The translations under genes were made by a program, and so were the position numbers. Below are positions 18,693 through 26,782 of a stretch of DNA of 64,000 nucleotides, piece after piece; the stretch's first letter is position 1, and every line of letters begins with the position of its first letter. Origin of the DNA: an uncultured Paracoccaceae bacterium (lineage in GTDB: Bacteria; Pseudomonadota; Alphaproteobacteria; Rhodobacterales; Rhodobacteraceae); NCBI GenBank assembly GCA_947495295.1, contig CANLYJ010000004.1:62001-126000 (forward strand), in the 5' to 3' direction. The notes below the pieces were generated by a model. That model was not told the origin of the DNA. It saw nothing but the letters and a program-made list of their open reading frames with translations, and searched no databases.

Positions 18693-19394
18693 TCATTTCC
18701 TGAAAAGCGTGCTTTGGGCAGCTTTGTCCTTTCGGAAATCGCCCCGCTTTTCAGCGACCAGCGCCCGTCCGCGCTGCACCCCCGGACGTGCGCTAATCAT
18801 GTCCAGCCAGCGCGCCATATGAGGTTTGTCGTCCAGTGTTTGCTGCTGTCCTTCCCAGAGCGATGCCCAGCCCCAGATCGACATATCGGCGATGGAATAG
18901 AACTCACCAGCCACAAATTCATGCTTTGCCAGTTGCCGGTCCAGAACCCCATAAAGTCGTCCGGTTTCGCTGCGATATCTGTCCTTGGCATAGGGCAGGT
19001 CATTGGGTGGATCCATGGCTGGTGCGTATTTCAGAAAGTGATGCGCCTGACCGGCCATCGGCCCCAACCCGCCCATTTGCCACATCAGCCATTGATCAAC
19101 TGCAATCCGGTCCCTTTCGGTGTCCCCATAAAACCGCCCGGTTTTTCGCGCCAGATATTGCAGGATCGCCCCGGATTCGAAGATTGAGATTGGCGCGCCG
19201 TCCGGCCCGTCATGATCGACAATCGCGGGCATCCGGTTATTGGGTGCGATTTTCAGGAAATCCGGTTTGAACTGATCCCCGGCCCCGATATCGACCAGAT
19301 GTAGCGTGTAAGGCAGCCCCATTTCCTCGAGCGCGATAGAAGCCTTCCATCCGTTTGGTGTGGGCCAGAAATAAAGGTCAATGGGCTGGGTCAT
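18693..19394 (-). CDS. Glutathione S-transferase family protein (nu-class, YfcG/YghU-like)
   Basis: A 233-residue cytoplasmic protein with an N-terminal thioredoxin fold (residues ~4-88) and an all-alpha C-terminal domain. The motif TPNGWKASIALEE near residue 12 and the glutathione-site SIFESGAILQYLA near 70 match nu-class GSTs such as YfcG, which have glutathione-dependent disulfide reductase activity. There is no catalytic Cys at the N-terminal helix; Thr/Asn fill this place as in YfcG. It is divergent from the nucleotidyltransferase gene. Confidence 0.9.
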   Translation of the reverse strand: MTQPIDLYFWPTPNGWKASIALEEMGLPYTLHLVDIGAGDQFKPDFLKIAPNNRMPAIVDHDGPDGAPISIFESGAILQYLARKTGRFYGDTERDRIAVDQWLMWQMGGLGPMAGQAHHFLKYAPAMDPPNDLPYAKDRYRSETGRLYGVLDRQLAKHEFVAGEFYSIADMSIWGWASLWEGQQQTLDDKPHMARWLDMISARPGVQRGRALVAEKRGDFRKDKAAQSTLFRK

Positions 19395-19483
19395 GAAGGC
19401 TCCGTCGTTTTGCGTCTGACCATGGCAGGTGCTGTCAAAATCGCAAGGGAGAGGGTATCAACGGGTTGTGAAGGAGCGCCGAT

Positions 19484-20275
19484 ATGCAAGAGCAAATTCA
19501 ACGGATTCAGGATCAGTTGGTGGGCGAAGAAGGCATTGATGCACTGTTTCTGAGCGGCAGTTTCGCCAATGGCATGCATGACGCCCATAGTGATATCGAC
19601 TTTGTTCTGGTGGCGGCTGAAGGGCCGACGGATCGGATTGCGGATCTGTGGAAAGACGCGTTATCGCAGATTGGTGAAATCGTTTTGTGGTGGGATCGCA
19701 AGCCGATCCCAAGCCTGATCAATGCCGTTATGGCCGATTGGTTACGGTTGGATGTGCTGATCCTGAAACCCGATCAGTTGGGGCATCAGACCCAGGATAA
19801 GCTAAAGCCGCTTTTTGATCATGCTGATCATTACGGCGGGATGTCCAAGACTGCGGTTGCCGGTCCATCGCTGACCCTGCATCAGGTGCAGGGTTTCATT
19901 CGGATCATGGGGTTGTTGCCAGTGGCCCTTGGCCGGGATGATCTGATTAACGGGGCGACAGGGGTTTCGCATTTGCGCAACGCCCTGATCGATCTGATGA
20001 TTGCGCAAACAGATGCGCCACATCGTGGTGGCGCATTGCATCTGGGTCGGTTGATCACGGATGCACAAAAGGCGGAACTGCGTGCCTTGCCGCCTTTGGT
20101 CCCTGAGCGGCAGGCGGTGATTGATGCGCATCTGGCATATGCTGTTGCCTATCTGCCCCGCGCCCGCCGTATGGCTGCGACACGAGGCATTGCATGGCCG
20201 GACCGCTTTGAACAAGCGATGTGGACGCGGCTAAAGGTGGCCTTGGATATTGAGAAGCCTGCAGCGCTTGACTGA
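19484..20275 (+). CDS. Nucleotidyltransferase domain protein
   Basis: A 263-residue protein with a minimal nucleotidyltransferase core: LSGSFANGMHDAHSDIDFVL near residues 23-42 provides the Gly-Ser and Asp-x-Asp metal site, and RLDVLIL near 87 the third acidic residue. The remaining ~170 residues are helical, as in aminoglycoside adenylyltransferase-like proteins, but I see no diagnostic resistance motif. Substrate unknown. GGAG lies seven bases before the ATG. It ends just before the metZ riboswitch. Confidence 0.85.
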   Translation: MQEQIQRIQDQLVGEEGIDALFLSGSFANGMHDAHSDIDFVLVAAEGPTDRIADLWKDALSQIGEIVLWWDRKPIPSLINAVMADWLRLDVLILKPDQLGHQTQDKLKPLFDHADHYGGMSKTAVAGPSLTLHQVQGFIRIMGLLPVALGRDDLINGATGVSHLRNALIDLMIAQTDAPHRGGALHLGRLITDAQKAELRALPPLVPERQAVIDAHLAYAVAYLPRARRMAATRGIAWPDRFEQAMWTRLKVALDIEKPAALD

Positions 20276-20301
20276 CCCGCGGCTGGGGCGTATCCCTGCC
20301 G

Positions 20302-20360
20302 CTGTGGTGATTTGTTACCGGATTGCAGGCCACGTTAAACAATCTGCTAAAAGGCTACGG
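20302..20360 (+). promoter_or_regulatory. SAM-II riboswitch aptamer
   Basis: The leader of metZ contains the conserved SAM-II parts in order: GTGGTGATTTG, then CCGG..TTGCAGG, CCACGTTAAACAA and TGCTAAAA. GTGG (20304-20307) pairs with CCAC (20330-20333) to make P1, and the first loop can pair with the downstream strand as the H-type pseudoknot. SAM-II aptamers in alphaproteobacteria lower methionine gene expression when S-adenosylmethionine is plentiful, which fits the downstream sulfhydrylase gene. Confidence 0.93.
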
Positions 20361-20367
20361 GTTCACG

Positions 20368-20400
20368 CCCCGATACCTTTTCCCGGTGTCGGGGTTTTTT
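20368..20400 (+). terminator. Intrinsic terminator between riboswitch and metZ (probable attenuator)
   Basis: A 10-bp GC-rich stem (20368-20377 with 20385-20394, one G-U pair) and a 7-nt loop are followed by six T. It lies directly after the aptamer and 28 bases before the metZ start. This suggests that SAM-II here controls termination rather than only ribosome access; it may also stop read-through from the gene upstream. I could not identify a clear antiterminator pairing. Confidence 0.88.
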
Positions 20401-20428
20401 GATGCGCAAATGGCGCGAGGGAACGACA

Positions 20429-21604
20429 ATGAAGACTTGGAAGAAGCGGACCAAGGCGGTCCATGCAGGCACCCGCCGCAGCCAGTATAACGAGGTCAGT
20501 GAAGCGATCTATCTGACCCAGGGCTTTGTCTATGACACGGCCGAGGATGCAGAGGCCCGGTTTATCCAAAGCGGCGATGATGAGTTTATCTATGCCCGTT
20601 ATGGCAACCCCACCATTGCCATGTTCGAAGACCGGATTGCGGCCATGGAAGGGGCCGAGGCAGGTTTCGCCACCGCATCCGGGATGGCGGCGGTCAGCGG
20701 CGCTCTGACGTCCATGTTGCGTGCGGGTGATCATGTTGTGTCTGCCCAGGCCCTGTTTGGCTCATGCCTTTATATTCTGGAAGAGGTGCTGACCCGGTTT
20801 GGGGTTGAGGTGACGTTTGTTGATGGCACCGACCTTGCCGCGTGGGAGGCGGCGATCAGGCCCGATACCAAAGCGGTGTTTTTCGAAAGCGTGTCAAACC
20901 CGACGCTGGAGGTGATTGACATCGCTGCTGTGTCCAAGCTGGCCCATGCTGTTGGGGCGACCGTTATTTTGGACAATGTCTTTGCCACGCCGGTCTTTTC
21001 CGATGCGATTGCACAGGGTGCGGATGTTGTTGTGTATTCCGCGACCAAGCATATTGACGGGCAGGGGCGTGCGCTGGGTGGTATCATCCTTGGCACGCGG
21101 GAGTTCATCCGAGGCACGGTTGAACCTTATATGAAACATACGGGCGGTTCGATGTCGCCCTTTACCGCCTGGATGATGCTGAAAGGGTTGGAGACCATTG
21201 AACTGCGTGTCCGTGCGCAGGCCAATACCGCCGCGATGATCGCCGCGGCGTTGGAGGCTGATAGCCAATTGACGCAGGTGATTTACCCCGGTTTGGAAAC
21301 GCACCCCCAATATCCGCTGACGCAAACCCAGATGGGGTCCGGAGGTACGGTTTTGTCGATTGATGCCGGATCACAAGCAGCGGCCTTCAAGCTGTTGAAT
21401 GCGCTGGAGATTATCACGATCTCAAACAATTTGGGTGACGCGAAATCCATCGCCACACATCCCGCCACGACGACCCATCAGCGCCTGTCGGAAGAAACCC
21501 GTGCGGCACTTGGGATTACCCCGGGGCTTGTGCGGTTGAGTGTCGGACTGGAAGATCCCGACGATCTGCTGGCGGATTTACGCGGGGCGATTGCGGGATT
21601 GTGA
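20429..21604 (+). CDS. metZ: O-succinylhomoserine sulfhydrylase
   Basis: MetZ makes homocysteine from O-succinylhomoserine and sulfide with pyridoxal phosphate. The 391-residue protein is of the Cys/Met-metabolism PLP family: ARYGNPT near residue 53, SGMAAVSGALTSMLRAGDHV, the PLP-binding Asp in VILDNVFATP, the Schiff-base Lys in YSATKHIDGQGR, and a C-terminal LVRLSVGLEDPDDL. The ATG at 20429 is chosen for its GAGGGA site. An O-acetylhomoserine enzyme is an alternative; the SAM-II leader supports a methionine role either way. Confidence 0.93.
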   Translation: MKTWKKRTKAVHAGTRRSQYNEVSEAIYLTQGFVYDTAEDAEARFIQSGDDEFIYARYGNPTIAMFEDRIAAMEGAEAGFATASGMAAVSGALTSMLRAGDHVVSAQALFGSCLYILEEVLTRFGVEVTFVDGTDLAAWEAAIRPDTKAVFFESVSNPTLEVIDIAAVSKLAHAVGATVILDNVFATPVFSDAIAQGADVVVYSATKHIDGQGRALGGIILGTREFIRGTVEPYMKHTGGSMSPFTAWMMLKGLETIELRVRAQANTAAMIAAALEADSQLTQVIYPGLETHPQYPLTQTQMGSGGTVLSIDAGSQAAAFKLLNALEIITISNNLGDAKSIATHPATTTHQRLSEETRAALGITPGLVRLSVGLEDPDDLLADLRGAIAGL

Positions 21605-21661
21605 ACGGCCTATAAAAAGTGCTTATGATATGGTGACTTAGCCTTAGGAAAGGTGGCCTTG

Positions 21662-22873
21662 ATGACTGATCCGCGCCCCGAATTGCTGCGTCTGTATGAA
21701 GATATCATTGGAAAATCCGATGAGCTGCCCCATCTTGGGAAGTCTGATGCACCGATAGGGGCCACCGATATGAATATTCATTCATCCGATATGGAGCGCG
21801 AGCCGACCCGCGAAGAGGCCGAAGCCGCATTGGCATTGCTGCGCCGCTGGGCGGGCGATGTGAGCGCCGAAGAGGTGGCGACGCTTGATCCGTTGGTGTC
21901 CCGGTTGATCCCCGGGCAGGAAGTGTCGAACTATCCGGCCTTGGCCCGCGCCTATCCGGATGCGTTTGAGGTTGATGATGCCTATAAGGCGTCGATGCCT
22001 GACCTGCAAAATGGTCCCTCCAGCCTGATCCGGGGGGCCAAACAGCAGATCCAGCATGTGGGCATTTCGAATTTCCGCCTGCCGATCAAGTTTCATACCC
22101 GCGATAACGGCGATCTGACGCTAGAGACATCGGTGACAGGCACGGTGTCATTGGAAGCTGAAAAGAAGGGCATCAACATGTCCCGCATCATGCGGACATT
22201 TTATAAACATGCCGAGGAAACATTCAGCTTTGAAGTGATCGAAAAAGCGCTTGATGCCTACAAGAGTGATCTGGAAAGCTTTGATGCCCGCATTCAGATG
22301 CGGTTCAGCTTTCCGATGAAAGTGGACAGTTTGCGGTCGGGGCTTTCCGGTTATCAGTATTACGATATCGCGCTGGAGCTCGTCGAGTCCGCTGGTGTGC
22401 GCAAGAAGATCGTGCATCTGGATTACGTTTATTCGTCCACTTGCCCATGCTCATTGGAGCTAAGCGAACATGCCCGTCAGTTTCGCGGCCAGCTGGCGAC
22501 CCCGCATTCGCAGCGATCCGTCGCCCGAATTTCGGTGTTGCTGGAAGATGGGGCTGAGGTGCTTTGGTTTGAAGACCTGATTGACCGCGCCCGGGCGGCG
22601 GCGCCAACCGAGACGCAAGTGATGGTCAAGCGGGAGGATGAACAGGCCTTTGCAGAGTTGAATGCGGCGAACCCTATTTTTGTTGAAGATGCAGCCCGGT
22701 TGTTTACAGAGCAGTTGCAGCTGGACCAACGGATTTCGGATTTCCGGGTGATCGCCAGCCATCAGGAAAGCTTGCACAGCCATGATGCAGTGTCAGTTCT
22801 GACAGAGGGCGAGACATTCGCGGCCGAAAGTCTGGATCCGCGTTTGTTCGCCTCGCTGTTTCATGTGGGCTGA
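21662..22873 (+). CDS. folE2: GTP cyclohydrolase I type B (FolE2)
   Basis: FolE2 converts GTP to dihydroneopterin triphosphate, the first step of folate synthesis, without the strict zinc need of FolE. The 403-residue protein has the family pattern: KQQIQHVGISNFRLPI, then MSRIMRTFYKHA, and the metal-site Cys in VYSSTCPCSLELSEH. It is longer than many homologues (~300) because of ~100 N-terminal residues. The ATG at 21662, preceded by AGGAAAGG, is chosen over an upstream GTG. No clear Zur site was found in the short upstream region. Confidence 0.94.
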   Translation: MTDPRPELLRLYEDIIGKSDELPHLGKSDAPIGATDMNIHSSDMEREPTREEAEAALALLRRWAGDVSAEEVATLDPLVSRLIPGQEVSNYPALARAYPDAFEVDDAYKASMPDLQNGPSSLIRGAKQQIQHVGISNFRLPIKFHTRDNGDLTLETSVTGTVSLEAEKKGINMSRIMRTFYKHAEETFSFEVIEKALDAYKSDLESFDARIQMRFSFPMKVDSLRSGLSGYQYYDIALELVESAGVRKKIVHLDYVYSSTCPCSLELSEHARQFRGQLATPHSQRSVARISVLLEDGAEVLWFEDLIDRARAAAPTETQVMVKREDEQAFAELNAANPIFVEDAARLFTEQLQLDQRISDFRVIASHQESLHSHDAVSVLTEGETFAAESLDPRLFASLFHVG

Positions 22874-22879
22874 CCCTGA

Positions 22880-23221
22880 TCAGGCGTAAGCCGCATCAAC
22901 GATGAATTCGACCTTGAGTTCGGGGCGGGCCAGTTTCGCCTCGCCACAGGCGCGTGCCGGAGCATGCCCTGTTGGCACCCATGCATTCCATACCTCGTTC
23001 AGCCCTGCAAAATCCTGCATATCGGCCAGCCAGATCGTGACCCGCAGCATGTTTTCGCGCGATGATCCCGCCTTTTCCAAAAGGGCGTCGATTTTTTCAA
23101 GACAGATGCGCACCTGTTCCTGAATGGTGTCGCCTTCGGCCACTTGTCCGGTCAAGTAGGCGACCCCGTTATACTTGACGATTTTGGAGGAGCGTTCCCC
23201 GGTTTCGATACGTTCGATCAT
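22880..23221 (-). CDS. RidA family protein
   Basis: A 113-residue protein of the YjgF/YER057c/UK114 family, which hydrolyses reactive enamines and imines released by PLP enzymes. YNGVAYLTGQVAEG, the central VTIWLADMQDFAGLNEVWNAW and the C-terminal ARACGEAKLARPELKVEF fit; the Arg in ARACGEA corresponds to the catalytic Arg. Start MIERIETG at 23221 has AAAGGA eight bases upstream. It is divergent from the LysR gene of the catabolic locus, and could be part of it. Confidence 0.9.
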   Translation of the reverse strand: MIERIETGERSSKIVKYNGVAYLTGQVAEGDTIQEQVRICLEKIDALLEKAGSSRENMLRVTIWLADMQDFAGLNEVWNAWVPTGHAPARACGEAKLARPELKVEFIVDAAYA

Positions 23222-23337
23222 TAGGCTGTCCTTTTTGTCCATGTCAAGGTGATGGCCCTGGTCCTGTGCGGCTTTATGGACATGGCTGGATAATTAAGGC
23301 AACTCTAATTATATTGAATAAAATTCAGGAACGCTTA

Positions 23338-24243
23338 ATGGCCATCAAAATTGAAATGCTCCGTTGTTTCACCATGGTCGCACGGCATGGCAGTCTGTCT
23401 GACGCGGCAGAGGCTCTTGACCGGACACCATCGGCGGTGTCGATGATGCTCAAACAGTTTGAGGATCATATTGGTGCCCCGTTGTTTGAAACTGCGCGCA
23501 AGTCGCGCCTGACCCCGATTGGCGCGCTGATCTTTGAAGAAGCCCGCCGCGAGGTGACCCATTTTGAGAATACGGTTGCGGTCATAGAAGGCTTGTCCCG
23601 GTCTGAACTGGGGTACTTGCGTCTGGCCGTCACCCCGTCGGTCGCCAGCGCGGTACTGCCCGTTGCGATTTCTGCGTTTGTCCAGAAGCATCCGAATGTT
23701 CAGATTGATATCCGCGATATGGATTCTGCCGCCATTGCGCACGAGTTGTCGCGCGAGCGTGCTGATATCGGCATCGGCACCTTGGCCGAGATTGACGGGA
23801 TGCAGCGCACCAAACTCTTCAGCGATGCGTTTGGCGTTGTGTGTCGCCGTGACCATCTGCTTGCGGAAAACTGGGATCAACTGACCTGGGCCAGCATGCG
23901 TGATCATGTTCTGATCGCAAACGGGCTGTGTGCGCAGATCACTGATCCTGATTTTGCCCCGTTGCTGACCAATTCCCGGTTGATGGTCCACAACACTGCG
24001 TCGCTTTTGGCATTGGTCCGCGAGGGGCTGGGGATCACGGTATTGCCCCGGCTGACGGTCACGGGTTTGCAGGATGATGTCGTTTTCCTGCCCTTGGCGG
24101 ATGTGACCGTGCGCCGCACGGTTCATATGATGTCGCAGCCGATGAATGTGCTGATGCCAGCGGCACGGGAATTCCTGAAGCTGATCGTCCAAATGATGCG
24201 CGAGGGGGCGCTGCTCTCTGCTTCAGAAATTCAGGAAGTCTGA
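23338..24243 (+). CDS. LysR-family transcriptional regulator
   Basis: A 301-residue regulator with an N-terminal winged helix (MLRCFTMVARHGSLSDAAEALDRTPSAVS, residues ~6-34) and a periplasmic-binding-like effector domain (LRLAVTPSVASAVLPVAI onward). AGGA lies seven bases before the ATG; an upstream in-frame start is rejected. It lies between ridA (divergent) and the aldehyde dehydrogenase operon (same direction, 93 bases away) and probably controls one or both. Its ligand is unknown. Confidence 0.92.
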   Translation: MAIKIEMLRCFTMVARHGSLSDAAEALDRTPSAVSMMLKQFEDHIGAPLFETARKSRLTPIGALIFEEARREVTHFENTVAVIEGLSRSELGYLRLAVTPSVASAVLPVAISAFVQKHPNVQIDIRDMDSAAIAHELSRERADIGIGTLAEIDGMQRTKLFSDAFGVVCRRDHLLAENWDQLTWASMRDHVLIANGLCAQITDPDFAPLLTNSRLMVHNTASLLALVREGLGITVLPRLTVTGLQDDVVFLPLADVTVRRTVHMMSQPMNVLMPAAREFLKLIVQMMREGALLSASEIQEV

Positions 24244-24336
24244 AGTAAGATACATATGATTTTGAGTGCCTGAATCTTGAGTTTCTATTAACCTTGCAGG
24301 TGCCGCCTCATGGCTGCCAATTAAAGGGGATACATC

Positions 24337-25788
24337 ATGCAGAACGCCAAGCTGAATTACATTGCAGGTGAATGGGTCGCTGGCGGCTCTGAGATTGAAA
24401 ACCGCAATCCGTCTGATCTGAGCGATCTGATTGGCATGTTTGCCCAGGCCACCCCGGATCAGTTGGACGCCACGCTGGATCAAGCGAAGCAGGCGCAGGC
24501 CGAATGGGCCGCTTATGGCATTGAACGCAAATACAATGTGCTGATGGCCATCGGCACGGAAATGATGAGCCGTGCCGAAGAACTGGGCACATTGCTGGCC
24601 CGGGAAGAAGGCAAACCATTGGCCGAAGGCAAGGGCGAGGTGTATCGCGCTGGCCAGTTCTTTACATACTACGCCGCTGAAACTCTGCGCCAGATGGGCG
24701 ACACCGCCGATTCTGTGCGTGACGGGATCGAGATTGACGTGCGCCGCGAACCGGTTGGCACGGTTGCCATCATTTCCCCATGGAACTTCCCCACCGCCAC
24801 CGCGTCATGGAAAATTGCCCCTGCGCTTTGCTATGGCAATGCCGTGGTTTGGAAACCGGCCAACGTCACACCAGCCTCTGCTGTGGCATTGGTCGAGATT
24901 ATTGCCCGTCAGGACGTTCCCAAAGGGTTGGTTTCGTTGGTCATGGGTGCGGGTAGCGCCATTGGGCAGCGACTGGTCGAAAGCCCCAAGGTGAACGCGA
25001 TCAGCTTCACCGGGTCGGTTCCCGTGGGCAAAGGCATAGCCGCAAGTGCTATCCAGAACCTAACACGCGTGCAGATGGAAATGGGATCAAAGAACGCATT
25101 GGCCGTGATGGATGATGCCGATCTTGATCTGGCCGTGACGCTGGCCTTGGGCGGCGCCTTTGGCGGGTCCGGGCAGAAATGTACAGCCTCTTCGCGTCTG
25201 GTGGTCCACCAGTCGGTGCATGATCAGTTTGTTGAAAAGCTGGTTGCCGGTGCCAAGGCGATGAAGGTCGGTCACGCGCTTGAAGAAGGCACCCAGATGG
25301 GGCCGGTCGTGTCAGAGCAGCAGTTGAACGAAAACCTGTCTTACGTCGATCTGGCCGCGAAAGAAGGGGCCGAGCTGCTTTGCGGTGGTCAGCGGTTGGA
25401 AATGCCGACGGAAGGTTACTACATGTCCCCCGGTGTCTTTGTCGGCACCAATAATGACATGCGCATCAACCGCGAGGAAATGTTCGCGCCGCTGGCATGC
25501 GTCATCCCCGTATCGGGCTATGATGAGGCACTGCATGTGGTCAATGACACCAATTTCGGCCTGACCGCGGGGATCGTCACGACCAATCTGGCCCGCGCCA
25601 CCCATTTCCGACGCAACGCGCAATCGGGCTGTGTGATGGTGAACCTGCCCACCGCAGGCACGGATTATCACGTGCCGTTCGGCGGGCGCGGTGACAGTTC
25701 CTACGGTCCGCGCGAGCAGGGTCGCACGGCGGCTGAGTTCTATACGATTGTCAAAACCGCCTATATTTCATCCGGCGTGCCTGTCTGA
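24337..25788 (+). CDS. NAD(P)-dependent aldehyde dehydrogenase
   Basis: A 483-residue ALDH with all core elements: ISPWNFPTATASWKIAPAL, the cofactor loop SFTGSVPVGK, the catalytic Glu in MEMGSKN (~residue 250) and the catalytic Cys in GSGQKCTASS (~residue 284), then EEMFAPL and the C-terminal FGGRGDSSYGPREQG. The last motif is common in 2,5-dioxovalerate and related dehydrogenases. The substrate is not evident. It is the first of five genes on this strand; the next ATG overlaps its stop by one base. Confidence 0.92.
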   Translation: MQNAKLNYIAGEWVAGGSEIENRNPSDLSDLIGMFAQATPDQLDATLDQAKQAQAEWAAYGIERKYNVLMAIGTEMMSRAEELGTLLAREEGKPLAEGKGEVYRAGQFFTYYAAETLRQMGDTADSVRDGIEIDVRREPVGTVAIISPWNFPTATASWKIAPALCYGNAVVWKPANVTPASAVALVEIIARQDVPKGLVSLVMGAGSAIGQRLVESPKVNAISFTGSVPVGKGIAASAIQNLTRVQMEMGSKNALAVMDDADLDLAVTLALGGAFGGSGQKCTASSRLVVHQSVHDQFVEKLVAGAKAMKVGHALEEGTQMGPVVSEQQLNENLSYVDLAAKEGAELLCGGQRLEMPTEGYYMSPGVFVGTNNDMRINREEMFAPLACVIPVSGYDEALHVVNDTNFGLTAGIVTTNLARATHFRRNAQSGCVMVNLPTAGTDYHVPFGGRGDSSYGPREQGRTAAEFYTIVKTAYISSGVPV

Positions 25789-26762
25789 TGCTGATCGACA
25801 ATCTTCAATACGCCAATTGGTCGGAAAAGATCTTTCGTCAGATGCGCGAGGGGGGCGTGGATGCTGTTCATGTCACCATCGCGTATCACGAAAATTTCCG
25901 CGAAACGGTGCTGAATTTTGAGAAATGGAACCGCTGGTTCGAGCAATACCCAGACCTGATCATGAAAGGCCAATGGGCCAGCGACGTGGATCGGGCCAAA
26001 GCCGAAGGCAAAACGGCGATTTTCTTTGGCTTTCAGAACCCCAGCCCGATTGAGGATGATATCGGGTTGGTGGAGATCGTGCATACGCTTGGCGCGCGCT
26101 TTATGCAGCTGACCTATAACAACCAGTCCCTGCTCGCGACGGGCTGTTACGAGGCCGAAGATACCGGCATCACCCGCATGGGCAAACAGGTCATCAAGGA
26201 AATGAACCGCGTCGGTCTGGTGGTGGATATGAGCCATTCTGCGGATCGATCCACGATTGAAGCCGCTGAGATATCACAGCGTCCCATCGCGATCACCCAC
26301 GCCAACCCGTATGACTGGTCGCCAGCTTTGCGCAACAAGAAGGATGATGTGATCCGGGCGGTGACGGAAAATGGCGGGATGCTGGGGTTTTCCGTTTATC
26401 CGCATCACTTGAAGGACAAATCCGACTGCACGTTGGAGAGTTTTTGCGAGATGATTGCGCGCACGGCAGAGAAGTTCGGGTCGCAAAACCTCGGGATTGG
26501 GACGGATCTGTGTCAGGACCACCCGGATAGTGTCGTAGAGTGGATGCGCGTGGGGCGTTGGAGCAAGGAAATCGACTTTGGCGAGGGCTCTGCCGCCGCC
26601 CCTGGTTTCCCGCCGATGCCATCGTGGTTCAACGATAATCGCGACTTTGGAAACATCGAAGCAGGATTGCGCGCCACGGGGCTAAGCGATGAGGAGGTCG
26701 CTGGCATCATGGGGGATAACTGGCATAGGTTTTACGCGGAAAACTTTACGCCAATGATCTAA
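25788..26762 (+). CDS. Peptidase M19 (membrane dipeptidase)-family protein with altered metal site
   Basis: A 324-residue TIM-barrel protein of the renal-dipeptidase family, without signal peptide or lipobox. Two expected His ligands remain (VVDMSH near 145 and AITHANP near 167), as do the pair RNKKDD and the Asp in GIGTDL. However the N-terminal His-x-Asp is replaced (IDNLQYANW) and the bridging Glu appears as Gln (FGFQNP). I recall a similar subgroup next to glycine-betaine/dimethylglycine catabolism genes of pseudomonads, which makes dipeptide hydrolysis doubtful. One-base overlap with the ALDH gene. Confidence 0.85.
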   Translation: MLIDNLQYANWSEKIFRQMREGGVDAVHVTIAYHENFRETVLNFEKWNRWFEQYPDLIMKGQWASDVDRAKAEGKTAIFFGFQNPSPIEDDIGLVEIVHTLGARFMQLTYNNQSLLATGCYEAEDTGITRMGKQVIKEMNRVGLVVDMSHSADRSTIEAAEISQRPIAITHANPYDWSPALRNKKDDVIRAVTENGGMLGFSVYPHHLKDKSDCTLESFCEMIARTAEKFGSQNLGIGTDLCQDHPDSVVEWMRVGRWSKEIDFGEGSAAAPGFPPMPSWFNDNRDFGNIEAGLRATGLSDEEVAGIMGDNWHRFYAENFTPMI

Positions 26763-26782
26763 AACGAGGGGGAGGACGAGGC

